Assembly: GCA_946414805.1 (NCBI GenBank)
Contig: CAMKPZ010000001.1
Coordinates: 248,001 to 312,000 of the forward strand
DNA from: an uncultured Bacteroidales bacterium
GTDB taxonomy: Bacteria > Bacteroidota > Bacteroidia > Bacteroidales > Paludibacteraceae
Direction of reading: 5' to 3'
Length of the DNA stretch: 64,000 bases
The position numbers and the translations under genes are program-made. Below the pieces are notes generated by a model. The model was not told the origin of the DNA and made no database searches. It saw only the letters and a list, made by a program, of their open reading frames with translations. This document shows, in pieces, positions 1 through 7,171 of this stretch (within the stretch, counting starts at the first letter, position 1; the number at the start of each line of letters is the position of its first letter).

Positions 1-1
1 G

Positions 2-598
2 CAGAAGGCCTTGCGTGAAGCTACCGTGGTGATCGTCACGTTCGGCACCGCCTGGGTCTATGAAATGGTAAATGCAAAATCGGTCTGTCAGTCCGAAGGA
101 CGATCTATCAGTGAAACGGTCTGTCAGCAAGGCGGTCTGTCAGGCAAAGCCGGTCTTGTTGTCGCCAACTGCCACAAGATGCCGGAGTCGTGGTTCACGC
201 GCCGCCGGCTGACGGTGGACGAGATCGTCTCGGCGTGGCAACCGGTCATAGAACGCTATCCCGATAAGCATTGGATCTTCACCGTCTCGCCTATACGGCA
301 TATCCGGGACGGACTGCATGAGAACCAACTCTCCAAGGCCACGCTTCTCATGGCTGTGAATGAAATGGTGAACCAGTCTTACAAGCGAAGCGTTCAGTAT
401 TTCGCATCCTACGAGATCCTCCTTGACGAACTGCGCGACTACCGTTTCTATGCCGATGATCTGGTGCATCCGTCGCCGCTTGCTGTGCGGTATATATGGG
501 AGCGTTTCGCCGACACCTTCTGCACGCCGCAGACCCGCAACCAAATGCAGATCGAGCTCAAGCGCTGGAAGCAATCGCAGCACCGCCCCTTGCATTAA
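2..598 (+). CDS. GSCFA-domain protein, 5' truncated by the window edge
   Basis: The frame is open to the left edge, so only the C-terminal part is present and TTG at 11 is probably not the start. The match to the GSCFA family rests on TFGTAWVYE, VANCHKMP, the block FTVSPIRHIRDGLHENQ followed by SKATLL, and YEILLDELRDYRFYADD with HPSPLAVRYIWERF. The family is related to SGNH-type hydrolases and is common in Bacteroidota; its reaction is not established. Between TFGTAWVYEMV and VANCHK lies an extra stretch of roughly 25 residues (VCQSEGRSISETVCQQGG) encoded by a degenerate 16-nt tandem array at 81-157; family members normally go almost directly from one motif to the other. The insertion keeps the frame. 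Confidence 0.85.
   Translation, partial: QKALREATVVIVTFGTAWVYEMVNAKSVCQSEGRSISETVCQQGGLSGKAGLVVANCHKMPESWFTRRRLTVDEIVSAWQPVIERYPDKHWIFTVSPIRHIRDGLHENQLSKATLLMAVNEMVNQSYKRSVQYFASYEILLDELRDYRFYADDLVHPSPLAVRYIWERFADTFCTPQTRNQMQIELKRWKQSQHRPLH
81..157 (+). repeat. 16-mer tandem array inside the GSCFA gene
   Basis: Units begin CGGTCTGTCAG at 81, 117 and 133, with a variant CGATCTATCAG at 101 and a partial CGGTCTTGTT at 151. Spacings are 20, 16, 16 and 18 nt. The consensus is about GCGGTCTGTCAGYGAA, the same family as arrays in valS, the rluA-like gene and uvrA. It is translated in frame. Confidence 0.8.
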
Positions 599-599
599 A

Positions 600-1026
600 T
601 CGAAAATGCGGCGGTTCGGCTCCGAAGAGCCTGTACGCGGCTATGGTTCGTCAGCCCGATGAGCAAGCTCCTCGTTCAGCCGCCCCAAGCCCCGTTCCGT
701 CCGGCACTCAATGGTGCCGTACTACCGCCTTACAAAAATATCCCTTCGGGATGGAAAATGAGAAAAATACCATGCGGATCCATTGTGAATAGTCCATTGT
801 GCATTGTGAATTGTGAATTGTGAATTGTGAATTGTGAATTGTGAATTGTCCATCGCTTCGCGCTGCATAGATTTTTCTTATTTTTATTATTTTTGTAAGG
901 CAGACGGACGACTTATTGAAGTCGGGCGGAATGGGTATTGGTTTTTGAACTCTGGGAGCTTGCTCACAAGAGGGCAAAAGCCGGTGCCCATTAGGCTACA
1001 TCCGTAGCCGTCCTGCCGCATTTTCG
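600..1026. repeat. Diverged inverted repeat pair of about 75 bp
   Basis: The left arm (601-675) and the reverse complement of the right arm (about 953-1026) both start CGAAAATGCGGC and both end TGAGCAAGCTCC, with weaker similarity between. The heptamer array lies between the arms. It could be a small non-coding element with terminal inverted repeats or two inverted copies of a structured repeat. Confidence 0.5.
780..849. repeat. Heptamer array, ten units, consensus GAATTGT
   Basis: Ten consecutive 7-nt units fill 780-849 exactly. The last six are identical GAATTGT and the first four are variants (CCATTGT, GAATAGT, GCATTGT). Related GAATTGA or CAATTCT arrays occur at 11291-11325 and 43847-43885. 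Confidence 0.9.
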
Positions 1027-1040
1027 TTTTCTACTTTGAG

Positions 1041-1095
1041 CGGCTTGCCGCGGTCTTTCGACTTTCTATTTCCTCTCCGGCTTGCCGCGGTCTTC
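1041..1095. repeat. 17-bp direct repeat, 38 bp apart
   Basis: CGGCTTGCCGCGGTCTT occurs at 1041-1057 and again at 1079-1095. No function is apparent. Confidence 0.7.
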
Positions 1096-1100
1096 TTCAT

Positions 1101-1168
1101 TGTTCCACGCCGTGGTCATGTCGGGGTCATGTCGAGGGCAACCCGTGGTCAACCCGTGTCGTGGAACA
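1101..1168. repeat. 11-mer array framed by a 9-bp inverted repeat
   Basis: Four 11-nt units run from 1112 to 1155 (GTGGTCATGTC, GGGGTCATGTC, GAGGGCAACCC, GTGGTCAACCC). TGTTCCACG at 1101-1109 and its reverse complement at 1160-1168 frame them. The units belong to the same loose family as the arrays at 31844, 49847 and 60278. Confidence 0.7.
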
Positions 1169-1282
1169 TCTTTTTCTCAAATCGAGTGCAAAGATAGTTC
1201 AAAAGTGAACAATGTGTTCCTTGGCAGGTGGGAATTTTATCAAAAAACTGTATTTTCCCCTTCTTTCGGGCGACTACCTTTT

Positions 1283-1660
1283 TTAGTTTTTTACGTAGAT
1301 TTTTTTTTGTTGTTCGGGGAGATAGTGCCGTTTCCAGCCGTCGCATTCCTCCGTCGTGCCGTAACGGGTGTAATAGTCGGCGTATGAGAGGGTTTGGGGC
1401 TGACGGCGGACAGCGGCTCGGGCTTGCTGCGTTTCGTCTTCCTGCGCTGCATCATCGAGTGCAAAACAAGGATTGGGATGAATGAACCCGCCCTTTTGCC
1501 GCTTGGCAGCTATCTGCTCATAGATGCGTGTCCTTTTGGCAGGATCCCACCGGTTCCAGCGTGCAAAACAACTCTCGAAACGACCTCTTGTATCGAATGT
1601 CTCAGAAGGCTGCAGCAGCTGCCATAGATCATTAAAGATAATTGTTTCCATATTCTTCAA
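1283..1660 (-). CDS. Hypothetical protein, 125 aa
   Basis: I do not recognise a named family. The protein looks real: soluble, mixed charge, rich in Trp, Tyr and Arg (FESCFARWNRWDPAKRTRIY near residues 28-47; GYxxRYGTTEECDGWKRHYL-like end). Short proteins of this kind accompany mobile elements in Bacteroidota, which is only an impression. Translation may start at 1660 or at the second ATG, 1651. A TATCTTTG box at 1700-1707 on the minus strand would give a short leader. It lies alone in a repeat-rich, gene-poor area. Confidence 0.5.
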   Translation of the reverse strand: MKNMETIIFNDLWQLLQPSETFDTRGRFESCFARWNRWDPAKRTRIYEQIAAKRQKGGFIHPNPCFALDDAAQEDETQQARAAVRRQPQTLSYADYYTRYGTTEECDGWKRHYLPEQQKKIYVKN

Positions 1661-2252
1661 AAATTGCAGCAGCAGCCATCCCGCTATACTATGCTATAAC
1701 AAAGATAACGTTACAGCTGCTGCCTTTTTCTTTTTTAATTCTTTTTTGGTTCTTTTTTCTTATTGGTTTTCTTTTTCGCTAGGAGGCCTAGGAGACCTAG
1801 GGCGCTTCGTGCTTGCTACCGGCGCAGCGAAAAAAGTGCCGGTTTGATGTTGTTTGAATGGTTGGTTGAATGGTTGGTTGTCATAATGTGTAAAAGTTTT
1901 GTGCGTGGGCTGTATGCGAGTGGCCACTCAATGCACGTGCGGACACACAAACCTTTCGCGGGTTAATAATGTTTTTTATTGGTCAACAATTAAAAACAAT
2001 TGAAGACAATTTCTTTTCATTGCTGGCTTGTCTTTAAGACAATTTTGATAATTGTTGGTAATTGTGGATAATTGTTGACTTATCTTTTGTGGTCTACAAT
2101 TAAAGACAATTGAAGACAATTTTTTGGAAATCCGCTGCAAAGGTATAACAAAAAAAGCAGCCACGGAAATTGTGACTGCCATTCTATACTATTATAGACT
2201 ATTATCTACTAAATCTATACTGAAATCGACTGAGTATATATACTAAAATCTA
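1661..2252. other. Gene-free stretch with AT-rich repeats
   Basis: I see no protein gene. It contains two 12-nt copies of GAATGGTTGGTT (about 1855-1880), a 32-bp direct repeat (1981 and 2091) and many AATTG/CAATT words. A minus-strand TATACCTTTG box near 2135-2147 resembles a -7 element, but what it would drive is unclear. Confidence 0.5.
1981..2122. repeat. 32-bp direct repeat in AT-rich DNA
   Basis: The copies at 1981-2012 and 2091-2122 match at 30 of 32 positions and contain GACAATTGAAGACAATTT or a close variant. Between them are further words such as GATAATTGTTG, spaced about 10-11 nt apart. The arrangement resembles iterons, but no replication gene is nearby. Confidence 0.7.
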
Positions 2253-2636
2253 CTAATCTCTGCGGTATTTGGCAAAGTTCTGGTATCTGTATCTGAGCCC
2301 GAAATGATCGTTCAACGCGTCATAAAGAGCCTGCGAACTCATGTTCTTGGTGTCGAGATAACCGAGTGCTTCGTTGGTTCGGATGGCCGCGACTAACTTT
2401 GCCGCCGAACCGTTGGCAGCGCTTCTCAGTTCGTCTTCCACGGCTTGCGCTTTGCCCTCCTTGCGGCATTGGTCCGTGAGCAGGCGGAACGATGTATCCA
2501 CCGGTTCTACATCCTCGGTGGCGGGTTCGGGACGGACGGGTGCGGCAGCAGGAGTGGTCTCCGTCTTGCCGTTGATGACCGTGACATTACAGCCGGAATA
2601 GATCGGGCCGTTGTTGGTGTTAATGAAGAGTGACAT
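2253..2636 (-). CDS. Hypothetical protein, 127 aa
   Basis: No family is recognised with confidence. The N-terminus (MSLFINTNNGPIYSGCNVTV) is followed by a Pro/Ala/Glu-rich linker (about 30-50) and a helical C-terminal half with KAQAVEDELRSAANGSAAKL and NEALGYLDTKNMSSQALYDAL, resembling small accessory proteins of Bacteroidota mobile DNA. I chose the internal ATG at 2636 rather than 2681 because the first 15 residues look like leader sequence. A good promoter lies at 2735-2765. It is divergent from the Fic gene. Confidence 0.55.
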   Translation of the reverse strand: MSLFINTNNGPIYSGCNVTVINGKTETTPAAAPVRPEPATEDVEPVDTSFRLLTDQCRKEGKAQAVEDELRSAANGSAAKLVAAIRTNEALGYLDTKNMSSQALYDALNDHFGLRYRYQNFAKYRRD

Positions 2637-2734
2637 TGGAATTGATGTTAATAGGTCCGTAGTTCTGTTGTATATAGACATTCACCACCTGTTGAGCGAT
2701 CAGTCATAGTTGGTGTCAGGTCGGAAAGTGGCTG

Positions 2735-2765
2735 CAAAGGTACTGCTTTTTATCGAATTTACAAA
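2735..2765 (-). promoter_or_regulatory. Promoter for the 127-aa hypothetical gene
   Basis: On the minus strand TTTG (2765-2762) is followed after 19 nt by TACCTTTG (2742-2735), the standard Bacteroidota -33/-7 pair. Confidence 0.65.
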
Positions 2766-2842
2766 ACATTCTGCATCTTTTTTTGCACTTTCTCTGTAAC
2801 GGTTTGACTATCAGCTGCAACCCGAAAAAAAATGACCATTCC

Positions 2843-2873
2843 TTGCATATGTCAAAAAAAAGCAGTACCTTTG
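2843..2873 (+). promoter_or_regulatory. Promoter of the Fic gene
   Basis: TTGCATATGTC begins at 2843 and TACCTTTG is at 2866-2873, joined by an A-tract and GCAG. The same extended form recurs before many genes here. Confidence 0.7.
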
Positions 2874-2881
2874 CGGCAGAA

Positions 2882-2938
2882 TTGGCGGTGTAAAACAGCA
2901 AATGGCGGTATAAAATCAGCCATTTGGCGGTATAAAAC
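2882..2938 (+). promoter_or_regulatory. Three direct repeats in the Fic leader, possible operator
   Basis: TTGGCGGTGTAAAAC (2882), ATGGCGGTATAAAAT (2902) and TTGGCGGTATAAAAC (2924) lie between the -7 box and the ATG at 2948. Spacings of 20 and 22 nt put them on one face of the helix. The C-terminal winged helix of the Fic protein is a plausible ligand; that is inference. Confidence 0.6.
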
Positions 2939-2947
2939 ATAGATATT

Positions 2948-3898
2948 ATGGCGTCTGAGTTACAAAAGAAATTAGCTCAATGTGAGCGACAGCAACAACA
3001 GTTATGGGCATTCAGGCCCTTGAGCAATGAAACGCTGCAATCGCTGCGCGAGTATTACCGTGTCGGTTTGACCTATACGAGCAATGCGCTGGAAGGAAAC
3101 AGTCTGACCGAATCGGAAACGAAGATTGTAATAGAAGACGGTTTGACTATTGAAGGCAAGCCGTTACGCGATGTGTATGAGGCTGTAGGGCATGCCAAAG
3201 CATATGATTACCTCTACGAACTGAGCCATGATGCGCCAATTACGGAAGATACAATACGTACGCTTCATAAACTATTCTATCAGCAAGTGGACGCAGAGAA
3301 AGCCGGTGAGTACAGGAAAGTGCCTGTTTTTATCAGCGGCAGCCAATATCCGGTTGCACCGGTAACGGAGATCAGCAAACGAATGCAACAGTTGGTACAA
3401 TGGTACATGAATCATGAAGGAAAGATGCACCCCGTTTTGCTGGCGGCGGAAATACACAAACGGTTTGTATATATCCATCCGTTTATAGACGGCAACGGCC
3501 GTGTAGCACGGTTGCTTATGAATCTGGCATTGCTGCGCAACGATTATAATATCGCTATCATTCCTGCAGTTACCCGCTCGGAATATGTTGCAGCCTTGGA
3601 AACGGGACATAAAGACGCAGCTGTTTTCAACAGTTTTATAGCCGACCGGGTGATCATGACCCAATTGGACATTCTGCGATTGTTCCGGGCAAATGAGCCG
3701 GCTCCGAAAGCGGAGGATTTCGCGCAACGGTTATTGGAAACGATTACAAACAATCCGGGACTGAATGCACCTCTTTTGTCTGTCCGTTTAGGTCGCAGCC
3801 TTCGTACCACCCAGCGCTATCTCAAAGAGCTGACCGCCAAGAAACAAATCTCCTTCCGCGGCGTTGCTAAAAAAGGCGGCTATTATCCGGAAATTTAA
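2948..3898 (+). CDS. Fic family protein with C-terminal winged-helix domain
   Basis: Fic proteins usually transfer AMP from ATP to target proteins. The catalytic motif HPFIDGNGRVAR is intact near residues 176-187. An inhibitory-helix motif SNALEG near residues 45-50 fits the (S/T)xxxE(G/N) pattern of N-terminally self-inhibited Fic proteins. The last 75 residues form a probable winged-helix DNA-binding domain (LLSVRLGRSLRTTQRYLKEL). At 316 aa it has the length of solitary bacterial Fic regulators. No antitoxin gene is adjacent. Proteins of this layout have been reported as anti-phage (SoFic-like) or as autoregulators. Its neighbours are accessory: two unknown genes on one side, tRNA-Ser and a restriction cassette on the other. 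Confidence 0.9.
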   Translation: MASELQKKLAQCERQQQQLWAFRPLSNETLQSLREYYRVGLTYTSNALEGNSLTESETKIVIEDGLTIEGKPLRDVYEAVGHAKAYDYLYELSHDAPITEDTIRTLHKLFYQQVDAEKAGEYRKVPVFISGSQYPVAPVTEISKRMQQLVQWYMNHEGKMHPVLLAAEIHKRFVYIHPFIDGNGRVARLLMNLALLRNDYNIAIIPAVTRSEYVAALETGHKDAAVFNSFIADRVIMTQLDILRLFRANEPAPKAEDFAQRLLETITNNPGLNAPLLSVRLGRSLRTTQRYLKELTAKKQISFRGVAKKGGYYPEI

Positions 3899-3916
3899 TG
3901 GTAAGCAGTAGCTTTG

Positions 3917-4004
3917 CGGAGAGTGAGGGATTCGAACCCCCGATACGTGTAATACATATACCGCATTTCGAGTGCGGCTCTTTCGACCACTCAGACAACT
4001 CTCC
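3917..4004 (-). tRNA. tRNA-Ser, anticodon CGA
   Basis: The reverse complement folds as a class II tRNA of 88 nt. The acceptor GGAGAGT pairs with ACTCTCC, the discriminator is G, the anticodon stem CCGCA/TGCGG encloses CTCGAAA (anticodon CGA), there is a long variable arm, and the T-loop is GGTTCGAATCC. CCA is not encoded. A TACTTTTG box lies just upstream. Confidence 0.95.
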
Positions 4005-4018
4005 TCAGAAAACGGGTG

Positions 4019-4045
4019 CAAAAGTACTGCTTTTTTTGACAGAAG
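4019..4045 (-). promoter_or_regulatory. Promoter of tRNA-Ser
   Basis: TACTTTTG on the minus strand (4026-4019) follows an A-tract and a weak TTCTG at the -33 distance. Confidence 0.5.
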
Positions 4046-4207
4046 GGCATAAAAAAGAGTCTGAGGCTACGTAAAGTACAAAGGAAATGTGAAAAATAAC
4101 GACCGCCTGTTCTGGCGGTCGTTATTGGGAAAGAGCAAGTGCCTGTCCTTATCGGGAAAGGGCATGGCTGATCGTCAGCCCTTTAACGCTTTGATGGCTT
4201 CTTCGAG
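4031..4207. repeat. Left direct repeat flanking the restriction cassette
   Basis: This is near-identical to 6956-7171 in two blocks: TTTTTTTGACAGAAGGGCAT with AAAAAAGAG at the left, then everything from GTAAAGTACAAAGGAAATG to CTTCGAG. It lacks about 24 nt present in the right copy, between two short TTAT(C/T)GG words. It duplicates the valS terminator and the last codons of valS. Confidence 0.85.
4095..4126 (-). terminator. Duplicated terminator hairpin, left copy
   Basis: A perfect 13-bp stem AATAACGACCGCC/GGCGGTCGTTATT with a 6-nt loop is followed on the minus strand by a T-run. It is identical to the hairpin after valS. Confidence 0.85.
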
Positions 4208-4282
4208 TTTTTGCTGTACTAGCGCAGGTGTCCGGATACCTGTGCGCTTGATGGCCTCCGGATTGAGGTATGATTTACTGCA
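4175..4282 (-). pseudogene. 3' gene fragment ending like valS
   Basis: A 35-codon open stretch with no start ends with [10 protein letters not shown] and a stop, exactly like valS. The upstream residues (SYLNPEAIKRTGIRTPALVQQ) do not match valS, and an in-frame TAA precedes them. It is therefore a remnant of another gene joined to, or sharing, the valS tail. It marks the left boundary of the restriction cassette. Confidence 0.55.
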
Positions 4283-4299
4283 TTAAAGGATAATTCGTC

Positions 4300-5772
4300 T
4301 TATCCATATAACTCATTGGCAATTTGAGATTCGCTTTTCACTTCAAGATTATTTGAGTTAAATGAGAGCAAATCCATATGGAGATGCCGGGTAACAAAAG
4401 GTATAATCCATGAATTAGTCGGGATAGGAGCAGTGAAAGCCAAGCCTAGTCTGCGAGGCATTGTTGCCTGCAACATATAATCATATTGTTTTACTTGACC
4501 TATAGCAGATCTTAATCTGTCTACAAAATTATTGGGAGTGATACTCTTTACCTCAACTATAAAATCGTTTCCTTTGTACTTTGCATACAAATCTATCGTG
4601 TTGGAATCATAGTATACCTCAGCTCCCTTATCTACACATCTTTTAGCTATAATATTCACCATCTCGTCATGCAACTTTCTTCCTTCTCTTGACTTCTTGA
4701 AATCGTAAATGGAAACAACTTGCCTACTGCCTGACTCTTGAGGTAAACTAATGGGTGTGTAAGCCTGAAACGAAACCTCTCTTGCTTCACCGTTACCTAT
4801 ATGACCTGAATATGTGTGATGTTGGGATGGTGATGTAGCCGCAGTATTGGGCGCAATAGCAGTTTCCTCATGTGGAATTAGATTAATATTAAGATCAAAT
4901 TCGCCATAGAACCCGAACCAATCATGTTTGTAATCTCTGGATCCCGAATAATACCAGAAACTTTCAGGTAAAGAAAGTTGTTCACAAATTTCAAGAATAT
5001 CTTGAAAATGCTCTATAGAATATGAGGAAAGGGAAATACATTGCCCGTTTTGGCTTAGTTCGAATAAAGGTGTGATGTTTAACAACTTTAACCAGTCTTG
5101 CATATTTCGCCGTGCTCTTGGCAACGGGTCTAACCCTGATATACCATTATGTCTATAATCTGTAATAGTTTGGGCACAAAGCGCCGCATCTTCATTTCTG
5201 AGACAACGAACCACATATGTCTGCATTTCATCCAATGTTATTTTGTTTTCCTCTCCATTGGATATTAAGTGATATAGTACTAACCATACTACAACCGCGG
5301 GCCTTACCAGGATACCATTAGCCGTTTGAAATTCTGTAAAAGATTCGTATGGGAAAGAATCAAACTCCGCTTTCAGAGATGGACTAAGTTGCGACTTGTG
5401 TCCATTGGGATATTGATATTTCAATATCTGCAATGTCATTAATTCTTGATAGGAAATATCTCCATCTGCGTAGGCTAATGCAAGAGGGGTTAATAGTATT
5501 TCTTGGCTTACACGCGTAGAATAGATAATCCCGAATTCGCTCAGAATCTGTTGGTAATCACGCCATGCATCGACTTGACCTGAATCTGCGCGAAAATTAG
5601 ATGTCAATAAATTATGGGAAACTATGTACTCGTTAATCACTTGGCTATCTGCTGCTTCACCTCTACATAACATACATGCATTAATAAGACCGCGAATGAT
5701 GGATTCGGAAATAACGCCCGAATGTTGAGTTATAGGCCAAGAAAGCCCCTTATATGGGATATTTGGGTACAT
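4300..5772 (-). CDS. Probable type II restriction endonuclease, 490 aa
   Basis: It follows the cytosine methyltransferase gene after 13 nt in the same direction, so the two form a restriction-modification operon. The C-terminal part (about 370-450) has a PD-(D/E)xK-like core: NTIDLYAKYKG, then DFIVEVKS with the E-x-K pair, then a conserved GQVKQYDY helix. The N-terminal 350 residues are helical and probably recognise DNA; I cannot name the family or the target site. Base composition is more AT-rich than valS and guaD nearby, which suggests acquisition by transfer. It ends close to the left flanking repeat. Confidence 0.75.
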   Translation of the reverse strand: MYPNIPYKGLSWPITQHSGVISESIIRGLINACMLCRGEAADSQVINEYIVSHNLLTSNFRADSGQVDAWRDYQQILSEFGIIYSTRVSQEILLTPLALAYADGDISYQELMTLQILKYQYPNGHKSQLSPSLKAEFDSFPYESFTEFQTANGILVRPAVVVWLVLYHLISNGEENKITLDEMQTYVVRCLRNEDAALCAQTITDYRHNGISGLDPLPRARRNMQDWLKLLNITPLFELSQNGQCISLSSYSIEHFQDILEICEQLSLPESFWYYSGSRDYKHDWFGFYGEFDLNINLIPHEETAIAPNTAATSPSQHHTYSGHIGNGEAREVSFQAYTPISLPQESGSRQVVSIYDFKKSREGRKLHDEMVNIIAKRCVDKGAEVYYDSNTIDLYAKYKGNDFIVEVKSITPNNFVDRLRSAIGQVKQYDYMLQATMPRRLGLAFTAPIPTNSWIIPFVTRHLHMDLLSFNSNNLEVKSESQIANELYG

Positions 5773-5785
5773 AGTTGTGAAATAA

Positions 5786-6826
5786 TTAGATATTTTGCAT
5801 TTCTAATACTTTACGCACATTGATTAATATTTCATATGCCATGAGTACAGGCACTGCGTTGCCTACTTGTCTGTATTGTTCCGTGGTTGAACCATAAAAT
5901 TGATACCAGTCAGGAAAACTCTGCAGTCTGGCAGCTTCACGTACCGTAATAACACGCGGTTCGTAGGGGTGGATATGTGGTCTTCCACCGCCAGCCGAAG
6001 AACCTACAAGAACGGTTCCTGAAGGCACATCTGGCTTAATGCGGTCTGTGTGGTCCGTCCGATCCCGTTCGCCCGGTTTGATCTTATTATAGCGTTCGCG
6101 GACACGCTCCCCATGTATTCTAATCAAATGATTTGGAAGTCCGTCTACATCTTCCAAAGCCCACATGCTCGGGACTGCCTTAGGAAGAGATGTAGCCATA
6201 TACCCACTAGGACCATCGGGGTATACAAAATCTTCACAATTTATGTCTGGCCTGAATCCTACGATAATTATTCTTTCTCGGGATTGTGGAATTCCATAAT
6301 CCTTTGCGTTGCATTTTTGACAAAAAAGATTATATCCCGTTGTGTCTTGCATAAATTGCCACAATTCTTTGAAATCTTTTCCTCCATTCACTGTCATGAG
6401 ACCGGGCACATTTTCGAAAATGAAAGCTTTGGGGCGTACTCCTGCAACCAATTCTATATATTTGGGGGTTAATTGACCACGTGGATCATTAAGTGATTGC
6501 CTTCTTCCTAAAATACTAAAGGCTTGGCACGGCGGACCTGCTATCATTAGATCCAAATCACCCGCTTGCAATCCGGATAATTCACGCAAGGACTGAGGGG
6601 TTAACAGCATTGCATCTTCAGTGTATATTTTAACACCCTCCAAGTTGTTTTTGATTGTTGAAATATATGCCGGTATTATATCACTTGCCATTAAAGTGTT
6701 GAATCCGGCGAGATAGGCACCCAGATCAAGCCCTCCGCCTCCACTAAAAAGACTTATGCACGATAGGTTGGATACATTTGTCCTTTTTTGTTTAAAATGA
6801 GATAATCTTTTTAAATATGGATTCAT
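5786..6826 (-). CDS. DNA (cytosine-5)-methyltransferase
   Basis: The 346-aa protein contains the C5-methyltransferase motifs in order: I (LFSGGGGLDLG, about 27-37), IV (GPPCQAF, catalytic Cys about 100), VI (ENVPGL), VIII (QSRERIIIVGFR), IX (RLQSFPDWY) and X (QVGNAVP). It transfers methyl from SAM to cytosine and protects the host from the adjacent nuclease. The target-recognition region between VIII and IX is short. Promoter elements lie at 6913-6943, giving a leader of about 85 nt. Codon use is AT-rich, like the nuclease. Confidence 0.93.
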   Translation of the reverse strand: MNPYLKRLSHFKQKRTNVSNLSCISLFSGGGGLDLGAYLAGFNTLMASDIIPAYISTIKNNLEGVKIYTEDAMLLTPQSLRELSGLQAGDLDLMIAGPPCQAFSILGRRQSLNDPRGQLTPKYIELVAGVRPKAFIFENVPGLMTVNGGKDFKELWQFMQDTTGYNLFCQKCNAKDYGIPQSRERIIIVGFRPDINCEDFVYPDGPSGYMATSLPKAVPSMWALEDVDGLPNHLIRIHGERVRERYNKIKPGERDRTDHTDRIKPDVPSGTVLVGSSAGGGRPHIHPYEPRVITVREAARLQSFPDWYQFYGSTTEQYRQVGNAVPVLMAYEILINVRKVLEMQNI

Positions 6827-6912
6827 ATATAATCAATAATTTCTTTATTACTTTTTTCGGCAGTAAGTTCGGCAGTTCGCTTTATAACTTCTATTCGAAA
6901 CAAATTTGCGTG

Positions 6913-6943
6913 CAAATTTACTACAAAAAAATGACATGTACAA
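6913..6943 (-). promoter_or_regulatory. Promoter of the restriction-modification operon
   Basis: The minus strand carries TTGTACATGTC, then TAAATTTG (6920-6913) after 20 nt. Confidence 0.6.
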
Positions 6944-6955
6944 GAAAAAGGAACG

Positions 6956-7171
6956 TTTTTTTGACAGAAGGGCATAAAAAAGAGCAACAGGCACGCTTGC
7001 TTATTTAGAGTAAAGTACAAAGGAAATGTGAAAAATAACGACCGCCTGTTCTGGCGGTCGTTATTGGTTAGTTCAAATGCCATTCGTTATCGGGAAAGAG
7101 CAAGTGCCTGTCCTTATCGGGAAAGGGCATGGCTGATCGTCAGCCCTTTAACGCTTTGATGGCCTCTTCGA
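6956..7171. repeat. Right direct repeat flanking the restriction cassette
   Basis: This is the partner of 4031-4207. It includes the intact valS stop, last codons and terminator, so this side is the original and the left side the copy. Confidence 0.85.
7034..7065 (-). terminator. Terminator of valS
   Basis: A perfect 13-bp stem with a 6-nt loop (AATAACGACCGCC/GGCGGTCGTTATT) is followed by Ts on the minus strand, about 75 nt after the valS stop. Confidence 0.9.

Larger units (their letters stand above)
599..1282. other. Gene-poor intergenic region rich in repeats
   Basis: No convincing protein gene is seen here; the open frames are low-complexity readings of repeats. It holds a diverged inverted repeat (600-1026), a 70-nt heptamer array (780-849), a 17-bp direct repeat (1041 and 1079) and an 11-mer array framed by a 9-bp inverted repeat (1101-1168). 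A TATCTTTG box on the minus strand at 1189-1196 has no clear -33 partner. Confidence 0.6.

Noticed and set aside
780..849. Possible CRISPR array
   Set aside because: Units are 7 nt and contiguous with no spacers; the other arrays also lack repeat-spacer structure and no cas genes are present.
708..977. Minus-strand open frame of 89 codons
   Set aside because: Most of it reads the heptamer array (repeated NSQFTIH) and the rest has no protein-like character.
1976..2182. 68-codon minus-strand open frame
   Set aside because: It consists of AT-rich direct repeats and a promoter-like box and does not look like a protein.
4089..4286. Small plus-strand open frame in the left flanking repeat
   Set aside because: It reads through the terminator hairpin; a similar frame in the right copy overlaps valS.
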